A stretch of DNA of 64,000 bases from Zygnema cylindricum (lineage: Eukaryota; Streptophyta; Zygnematophyceae; Zygnematales; Zygnemataceae), in the NCBI GenBank assembly GCA_037447655.1, contig JBBHKE010002393.1, positions 145,578 to 209,577 on the forward strand. Reading direction: 5' to 3'. The notes beneath the pieces are model-generated. The model worked only from the letters and a program-made list of their open reading frames with translations, ran no database searches and had not been told where the DNA came from. The translations under genes and the position numbers were made by a program. Position 1 is the stretch's first letter; the number at the start of each line of letters is the position of its first letter. Below are positions 56,769-64,000 of this stretch, one piece after another.

Positions 56769-57605
56769 TTGACAATATTAGAAGAATGCGGTCCGGAGTG
56801 GCAAACTTTCGCGGAAGCGGTGCATCGAATGGACGAGAAGAAGGACAAAAGGTCCCATATTGTCGACATTTCAATTCCAACGGAGGTCAAAGATGAACTT
56901 CGCGCGTTGAGAGTCAGAGTTGACTATATTCCACCCCTTATAGGAAAATTACGCGAACTCGAAAATATTGTGGAAAATTTTGGCACAAAATTAGAAACGT
57001 GTATTGCGAAGCATGACAAAAGGCTCACGACAACACAACGCCAACTTGAAAAAGGATTATCAAGGATTGAGACAATGTTTTTAGGCTTGACACAACGTTC
57101 TATGCAACCATTTTCCTTTTCTTCACAACCATCTTTTTCCCCTCCCCCTTGTCCTACTCCTCACCCTCCTCCTCCCTCTTCATCTACAAATCCACCACCT
57201 TTTTCATTTCCCCCTTTTGCACCCATGTCTTCTTCCTAACCAACACCTTCTTTTTTTTAACATCATACATTTACTAGTGTCCCTTTCCACCCTATTTATT
57301 CCACAACATCTCTTTCCCACCTCTTTACATCTACCGATGCCTCTCTCCCCCCTATTCATTCCACCACCTCTCCTTCCCACTATTCTTCATCTACCGATGC
57401 CTATTTTCCCCTTATCCATACCACAACATCTCCTTCCCACACTTTTACTTCTATCAATGACTCTCTTCCCCTTATCCATTCCACAGCATCTCCTTCTCAA
57501 ACTTTAACTTCTACTAATGCCTCTCTTCCCTCTATTCATTCCACACCAATCCTTACCCAAACTTATGTCAAACTTCATGCATTTCCTATAGATTGGGCGA
57601 ATTAG
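56769..57605 (+). pseudogene. Coiled-coil / Ser-Thr-Pro-rich protein frame with two internal stops
   Basis: Frame 56769-57239 gives 156 residues: MTILEECGPEWQTFAEAVHR.., a helical, probably coiled-coil region (PLIGKLRELENIVENFGTKL, TTTQRQLEKGLSRIET), then a Pro/Ser-rich tail, stop TAA at 57237. The same frame continues after a second TAA (57258-57260) as FTSVPFHPIYSTTSLSH.. through a 60-bp tandem repeat and ends at a TAG at 57603-57605. Both TAA sites would be CAA (Gln) by one C-to-T change. No domain is recognised. It may be one exon of a gene, or the gag of the retroelement-like material that follows. Confidence 0.4.
57280..57560 (+). repeat. 60-bp tandem repeat
   Basis: About 4.5 copies with period 60 bp, of the type CCTATTCATTCCACCACCTC plus TTCATCTACCGATGCCTC, encoding 20-residue S/T-rich units (IHSTTSPSHYSSSTDAYFPL) in the frame of the upstream ORF. 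Divergence between units is mostly compatible with continued coding in this frame. Confidence 0.88.
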
Positions 57606-58050
57606 CAAGGATACACCCTACAGAGCCACGAGTGTGATGTCAAGGTGGAATCTATATTCAACGAGTACCATTATAGATTGAATGGCCACCCTCCTATAAA
57701 GTTGTTATTCAACACAACTGAAACAAACATATAAAAAACAAAAAATGATGTAAATTTATAGTATGGGCAAAGAGAAAGGGGAGGAAGTGTCAAGCTTGCA
57801 TGAGTAACGTCAGGGAAGGGCCCACAGCCCGGAGTCTTCGGCATTCGAGTCCTGCAAATAACCCCCAAATGAAAATGTTTCCCAGAATGGTGATCATGCC
57901 CAATACTACCCACATGCCTCTCATAGATATGCATGCAAATCAGGAGAGACTCTCGGATAGGGAATAGGGATGAGTGCAGGGTAACGTGAAAGTTATCCCC
58001 TACACCTTCTTTCCCCCCCTAGCCGGGGAAAGGGATTTGTGCCTCGATAA
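57606..58050. other. Spacer before the gag-like element
   Basis: No coding region seen. The last 100 bp (CCCCCCTAGCCGGGGAAAGG) are GC-rich. The boundary with the next element is set by where its inverted partner (62517-63085) begins to align. Confidence 0.35.
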
Positions 58051-58618
58051 TCGGGCTGAATGATCCCGAAATTCCGGAGATGAAGATAGCGCATCTTACC
58101 AAAGTAGTCAAAAAGGCCAAGGAACAAGTGAAAGTTACAAAATCCCAAGGCAAAGCTACGGCGGGGGCCGGACTAGTCACGGTAGATTGGGAAGTCTTAG
58201 AGGTAGAAAGGTGGAAGTTATGGGAACAAGAATTAAAACTTATTTGGGAAGCTAGGTGTAGATTGAGTGGGATCCTTAGTGGCCAAATTCCTCTTACGCC
58301 AAGACTAGAGCCGCATCCCAGAGCGCCAGCTCAGGGGACTTCTCCTCTTGCAAGCATCTAGCCCGAAGTTCCTTCCTCGGAAACTAGCCGAGAGCCTCCT
58401 TTTCAGTGCGAAGGGGGGGAAAACATTGAACCTAACATGAAGGGTTTGGTTGCAGATATACCTCCTGAGTTTGTTTCTCTTCCCTGAGAAGAGCCTACCT
58501 TTGTCTTGGTGGAGGTTGCTTCCGCCGTGGTGGCGTTGGTGGAGTTACAACCGGACGAGAGGATTCACATTCCCTTGAGGTCGCCAACACACCCTTTACC
58601 ATCAGACCTCCCATCTTC
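58051..58618 (+). repeat. Left arm of a ~570-bp inverted repeat
   Basis: Aligns with the reverse complement of 62517-63085 over its whole length at roughly 85% identity by eye. Shared blocks include ATGATCC.GAAATTCC, GAACATGAAGGGTTTGG, CTCCTCTTGCAAGCA and TCAGACCTCCCATCTT. Similarity stops sharply at both outer and inner ends. Confidence 0.85.
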
Positions 58619-59251
58619 TCCTCTTCCATCTTATCACACCCCGGGTCCTATAACAGAGCCCCAGGGCGTTCGCGCATCCTCTCGTTTTTCATCCCTTTCC
58701 CCTGCTGCAGCCGGTTGTGGGTCACCGGATCCGCCAGTAATATCGTACCAACATGACATCCCCGCCTACTCATCACCTCACCAACGTTCTCCGTCATCTA
58801 GCTCAAGAACTCCACCTCCTGAGACATCTAAGAGGCGAGCCAGGAGACAAACGCCTTTTCTTAGAGGGTCATAGCAGTCTCCGAATCCGTCCCCTCCACC
58901 ATCCATTCCCCAAGGATCTCCTTTGAGCCAACCTCGCCTCCACATTCCATCGGTGGAGCAAGTTCTCAGGAATGAACAATACTCTCCTAGATATAGAGGA
59001 GTAGTCAGGATCATCCTTCCTCCAACAATATTTTCACGCGCTGGTACTTCAGTTGTGGGAGAGGAATCCACAACTTTCAGGGCAACACCTCATTCCGGAA
59101 AAGGAGACATTTCCGTTCCTAAGGAAGAGGACACAGGAGTCCTCTCGCCTACTCAGTTTTTCAGTCCCAGAGGGCCTTCCTCTTCCCATTTCACCAATCA
59201 TGCAGAGGAAGAAAAGGAAATGGGGATATCCGGATCCTTACTGGAGATAGC

Positions 59252-60497
59252 TTGGGGATCGCATTTTTGGATTTCGAGTTGTTATGGACAACTTTCACAC
59301 AATCCAAAATCAATAAGTACCGGGGAGGAGCCATTCCGGATGACTTCGAAACAACCCTCTTCCCCATGATGGTCAACTACCTTTCTGGAGGGGTGTTGGC
59401 CGATTACAAAGAGCGTCAACCTCTTGTGATGGCTCCTAGTATCAAGATCTCGGATCCAATTCTTGATGTTGCAGTTTTACAAGCGGAGGCTAACTTGGCT
59501 GCAGCGGCTCCAACCCTTGTGAAGGCTACCTTTACACAGAACATGAAACTACATGCATAGGGAAGTGCCTATGTTAACCAGCTGCAAGCAATCCAGGCAG
59601 CAACTCGCATAGTTGCTAATCCCAACCCTTGTACCACCCTGCTTAACATTTAGAGACTCCTTTACACCGAGAGGAACGAGTCTGCGATCAAGGATATCAC
59701 GGAATTCCGATGTTTGAAGAATGAGACTTCGCAAACCCTCTTTAATCGACTCTCTTTCCTTTGTCAGAAGACAAAGCTGTCCACTATTAATCTTCCGGCG
59801 ATGGCAGCCAAATATTTCATCATCGTCCGTAATTCATTCGGCCAATTAGGAAGATTGCTTTGGATAATTCAATTGCCGTACAAGCAATTCAGGACATTAA
59901 TCCTTCAGCCAAGGACATTTTACTGGTGGCGATGAAGTTGTACGATCACTTTGTCCACAGTGACGCAAGGGAGAAGGTCGTGACCGGCATGGCCCTCGCA
60001 AATTTTGCAAGATTCGTCGAGAGACCTTTTTGTGTGAGGAGGAAAAGGCTAAAATTCAAGCTTTGCGGAAGCTCAAAGGGAAGCAAGTGGTTGACAACGG
60101 GTTCAGAACCGGCAATAGGAGCGGACGACAAAGTATTTCTTTACAATTGCCTAAATTTTCAGAAATCCGATCATGGGTGGAAGCACTGCACACGGAAACT
60201 TAAACCGAAGCTGGCTTTGAAGCAAATAAAATTAGGAGAAAAAACGTGCAGAAAGGATACGAAAGCAGCAAGAAAGACTCAAAATGGAAGGAGGGGGGGA
60301 GAAGACGTTAGTAACTAAGGACATTACGACCGACTCCTCGAGGAGAAACCGCCAAAATGTCGCAATCTCAGCTGCGATAAATCAAACTTCCAAAGTATGA
60401 TGACGCCTAGATTTCAATTGAAATTGGCAGAAAAAACACCTCCGAGGAAACAAAATGCAAGGCTTAAGGTTTCATTGGGCATAAGGAAACGCAATGT
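59252..60497 (+). pseudogene. Gag core with two decayed zinc knuckles
   Basis: Frame 59252-59935 (MGIAFLDFELLWTTFTQSKI..PDDFETTLFPMMVNYL..) with two TAGs (59558-59560, 59651-59653), shifting near 59850 into 59860-60318 (QAIQDINPSAKDILLVAMKL). At 60148-60189 the knuckle reads CLNFQKSDHGWKHC: the second Cys has become Phe. At 60456-60497 a second knuckle reads CKA then TAA then GFIGHKETQC: the second Cys is now a stop. Spacing of both fits CX2CX4HX4C exactly. Two knuckles in tandem are usual in many retroelement nucleocapsids, which supports a gag identity. Confidence 0.65.
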
Positions 60498-62516
60498 TTC
60501 CGAAAGAACGAAGTTCCCAAAGAGATGATGCAGTTCGCCCTATTTACTTGAGAAGGAGAAAGTGTTGTTAACCCTCTCCCACTTCAACTCCTCTATCCTT
60601 AGGGACAAAGAGTTCCGCTAACCCCCAAATAACCAGAGCGAGCACCGGTGGCTACAACCAGAATTCCACCAGAAATCATTTTCTAGTAGCAAAGTCAGCA
60701 ACTGGCCGCAATGGCTGTAGAGTTGGTTGCCCTTCGTTTGGGATCTCTTTCTTGGCCTGCTCCTCTCACGGCAGCAGAACAACTTCAGAGACAAAATCAA
60801 GAATCGTTACAGAAGCTCGCGGAGCCTTATCTTCAAAGCAGAGAGGGTGTTAAGGATGATGACTTATTGGGCTGGGATTTGGAACCCCCAAACGCCCGGT
60901 TTCGAAAACTACCAGAACGAGTAACAACACCAAGAGAAGGAGTCGATGGAAAAAGAGAAAAAGACAATCAGGACTAGTTTGAAAGATACATGGCATAACA
61001 CTCGGAAAACGACACTCCCCAAACTGTGTTAATTGCCAATTTCGCCTCCGATTATGACGCGAAGGTAGCACAAGATCGGGATCCGCATGAACGAGAGTCA
61101 CCACTATCCTCACCGGAGGCTACCCTTCTTTCCTCCAAATTGGTTGTAATGGTAATCTAGCATCTCATGTCATACGCCCTCATACTACCTGGTGTATACT
61201 AAAACATCTTCGACGGCACTGTTTGGCATTTCCATAGATATAGCAGAAGAAATCTAGCAATTCCCCATTTCCAAGCAATTGGAAGAGGAATACAATATTA
61301 GATTATTACTGGTGGCGAAACTCCAACGGGGAGTGGATCAGACTTTCTCGGCTTTATCATTAAAGGAAGTCGTTTCTACACCCCTGTCAGATGCTTCCAA
61401 AACCAAGTCTGATAACATAGGGTTCGATCGACAAGTGGTGTCATTGGTAGTCCCCAATTTCTGAACTCCGTATTCTATCTCTATTTTCGGGGATAAGTTC
61501 AGATTTGGAAGCAGTTTTCAAGACAGGATATCTGGTGGAGTCATTCGCAGCCCTAGAGATATTCTCCGACGCACGGGCTGTCAGCGAACACCGCCTCCAC
61601 CAACTTCACCACTTATATCCTCAACAGAAGTGTGAATTCTATAAAGTTTATCGGATTCTTCCCCAAAATGTAGAAAACATCATGGCGACCCATCTAGCCA
61701 GTTTAAGAAGAGTGGATTTGGTGTTGGCAGGCTGGCGTTATCACGGATACTCGCTAGCAGGACAAGGGAAAGGGCATCAAGACCGCAAAATTGGAACATT
61801 TTACTAGTTGATCGAATTAATCTCGTAGCTTTAACAGCTGTACGACACACCGGTGGGGTACGTTATGGAAAATGTCCACCCAAGAGATGATAAACGGAAA
61901 CAGGTTGCGCACAGCTGGAATCGCGTAACCCGGATTTAAGGAGATCCCTTAGTTTTCGACACCGCCCAGATCGGATCCCAGGCACACAGAGTGAAGGCAT
62001 ATTGGATCAATATGATCCCTCTTCCAGTCCTCCGGCAACTGTTGGAGAAGGAAAGCCCCTACCCGAAAAATTTTGTGCAGCAAATACTTGTGGAAGGTAG
62101 AATGGCCACCCTTGTTACACGATCCGACCGCTCCCCTTTCTTTCATTGCAACAAACCTGGATTCCCACAGAAAGCACTCTCGACTTTGGTTTCTTTTCCT
62201 CACAGTCACGCTTATCGGAAAGGAGCAGTAGGAATGATTTTTTACAGTAAGGCGGGACTCTGGACAACACCGACAATTGCAAAACGCGAAGAAGCAATAG
62301 GATTTCATAAGGCACCACTGCAGCACCAGGTATTTCAGACCTTCAGAGGTGCAGCCTAATTGGACAAATAATGGATTTGAATTCGATCACATGGGTGCTC
62401 AAGCATGCACTCGCATTTTCCAATCTCAAGTCCCCGAAATCAAGGGATATTTACCTTCAAGCTCCTCAGTTGTTAGCGATGTAGGCAACTTCGCACCTTA
62501 AGAGGGGGTTTTTGAA

Positions 62517-63085
62517 AAGAAAAGATGGGAGGTCTGATAGTGACAGGGGTGTTGGCAGCCTCAAGAGAATGTGTTTCCTCTCGTCGGTCGTAACTCCACC
62601 AAAGCCTCCACGGCAGAAGCAACCTCCACTAAGACAAAAGTAGGCTCTTCTCGGGGAAAAGAAGTAGACCTAAGAGGTAAATCTGCACCCAAACCCTTCA
62701 TGTTAGGTTCAATGTTTTCCCCCCTTTCGCGTTGAAGAGGAGGCTCTTGGTTGGTTTTCGAGAAACAAACTTCGGGCTAGGTGCTTGCAAGAGGAGAAGT
62801 CCTATGAGTTGGCACTCCGAGATGCATCTTTGGTCTTGGCGTAGGAGGAATTTGGCAGCTGACGATCCCACTCGATCTACGCCTAGCTTCTCGAATAAGT
62901 TTAAATTCATGTTCCCATAACTTCCGCCTTTCTTCCTCTTAGGCTTCCCAATTTACCGTGACGGGTCCGACCCCACCGTAGCCTTGCCGTAGGATTTTAG
63001 AACTTCCACTTGTTCATAGGCATTTTTGACTAAATTAGTAAGATCCACTATCTTCATCCTTGGAATTTCAGGATCATTAGGTTTG
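62517..63085 (-). repeat. Right arm of the ~570-bp inverted repeat
   Basis: Reverse complement of the segment at 58051-58618, 3.9 kb apart. See the left arm for shared blocks. Confidence 0.85.
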
Positions 63086-63922
63086 ATCCGCCACCTGCCC
63101 TTAAACAAATATTTGAGTCGCGTACCCGCAATCTCTGGATCAGTTGGTTCCGATCGCCAGAGCCCTTCAGCAGGGCGGGCACGAGTAATTGAAGAAGCAG
63201 GTCTCTCAGTTGAGGCTGACAAAGGAGTTGGGGACGTCTCCTCTTTGGGAAGAGGTGTAAATCTCCCTTAGCTGTCCAGTGGTCAAATCTTTTTCCCCTC
63301 AATGGATCTCGTGCTTCCCTCTCGATACCCCCTTCCCCTCTACGAGGCCGCGAAGAGGTGCGTCCTCGGGAGGGTCAGCTGGCTGCGATGTCTTGAGAGG
63401 AAAATGGGGGAAGTCAAAAATAGGGAGCTCTTTGTGACCGGTCCTGCACCGACTGTGAAGAGTTGCTCTCCGAAGATGTGCTCATAATCTCCACCACCCA
63501 TCCCACGGGTCTAACCACTCTGACTCGATCTGTCCAAGCCACTGCCTTTACCAATTCCTTCTTTACCTTCAGCTTATGGAGGTCCTGAAGGGCAAGGAGT
63601 TCTTTATGACTCGGGCGACGTGGGTCCGTCAAAACCGCGGGGTCAATCTTGATCTTGGCTTGATGAATCTTGGATCTGGTGTGAAGCCCGACCTCCAGAA
63701 GAGGACCCAAATGGGGCTCCGTCTGCGCCTGACGCTTTGGCCGGGCCTTGAGAGACACTCGGTTCCTTTCTTGGCCTGAGCCCGAGTTTCTTTCCTTTCC
63801 TTGGCATAGACCCTAGCCGCCTCCGCCAAAGAAGGGTAATGTTCGGGAGTGAGACTAGGAGAAGGAGGAGGAGAACAAGCACCAGCCGGTTCCTTAGCCG
63901 GAGAATCAAAGACAGTCTCCAT
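62517..63922 (-). pseudogene. Gag-like N-terminal region of a second copy (minus strand)
   Basis: The minus strand from 63922 reads METVFDSPAKEPAGACSPPP, then SLAEAARVYAKERKETRAQA, (frame shifts) DPAVLTDPRRPSHKELLALQ, then 62953-63222 (PNDPEIPRMKIVDLTNLVKN, EQVEVLKSYGKAT), aligned to 58080 onward of the plus copy, and ends at about 62517. It may extend past the window. It converges on the plus copy (tail to tail). Contains stops and shifts. Confidence 0.55.
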
Positions 63923-64000
63923 GGGTTCAGACTCCTCGGACCTCTGAGGCTGTCACTTTTGTAAGGGCCTCTCCTGCCGACCTTGCTCTCCAGATCCGTT

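Larger units (their letters stand above)
58051..62400 (+). mobile_element. Decayed gag-bearing retroelement of uncertain class (plus copy)
   Basis: Opens with a gag-like N-terminal region (58080-58361: MKIAHLTKVVKKAKEQVKVT, then VERWKLWEQELKLIW), P/S-rich segments (58506-59200), a helical gag core (59252-60080) and two decayed CCHC knuckles (60148-60189 and 60456-60497). Further frames 60711-61807 and 61991-62359 are unrecognised. No RT, integrase, protease or tyrosine-recombinase motif could be identified, so superfamily is open. The first 570 bp recur inverted at 62517-63085. Many stops and shifts; inactive. Confidence 0.5.

Noticed and set aside
57217-57507. ORF with 20-residue repeats LFIPQHLFPTSLHLPMPLSP
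   Set aside because: Same 60-bp repeat as the frame continuing from 56769, read in another frame; the S/T-rich frame is continuous with the upstream coding-like region.

Overview
The window is eukaryotic nuclear DNA, most likely from the green plant lineage (land plant or charophyte alga). Nearly everything recognisable is Ty1/copia retrotransposon or small inverted-repeat DNA transposon. The one gene that looks intact has long spliceosomal introns. The copia elements are primed by initiator-Met tRNA and several LTRs carry a plant-type G-box. The species cannot be named from the sequence. There is one 10-base assembly gap at 44620-44629.

Layout. 1-14.7 kb: a nested stack of copia elements. 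Element A (minus) is interrupted by element D (minus, 1756-11909, identical 996-bp LTR lengths, perfect AGTAT target duplication). D is interrupted by element C (plus, 6648-10698). A is also cut at its left end by an LTR running off the window. 15.2-24.3 kb: element E (plus), a truncated autonomous-type element F1 (plus, 18860-22016), and another E LTR containing a solo F LTR (perfect AAATT duplication). 24.3-30.4 kb: gene-poor, with three abutting Tourist/Harbinger-like TIR elements, a hAT-like MITE and a Stowaway-like element. 30.5-35.0 kb: a six-exon gene for a secreted, membrane-attached protein with two CHRD domains. 35-38.6 kb: simple repeats. 38.6-43.5 kb: a dense cluster of nested DNA transposons. 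43.5-47.9 kb: an LTR fragment pair at the gap and a G-rich minisatellite ORF. 48.1-56.1 kb: element B (minus, gag plus RNase H remnant only), an F-like LTR stub, and a 5'-truncated element F3 (plus). 56.8-64.0 kb: a broken coiled-coil/Ser-Thr-rich ORF and two convergent copies of a decayed gag-like element.

How it fits together. Apart from the CHRD gene, no interacting gene set is present. The most unusual recurring feature is in the copia families A, B, C, E and F. The gag start codon lies inside the 5' LTR, about 20 nt before its end, and the gag reading frame runs through the primer-binding site (GGTTATGGGCCCACC, complementary to the anticodon region of initiator-Met tRNA), which therefore encodes the conserved peptide VMGPP. 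Elements B and C share an internal deletion that joins gag to a remnant of RNase H, so they look like a non-autonomous family mobilised by relatives such as F.
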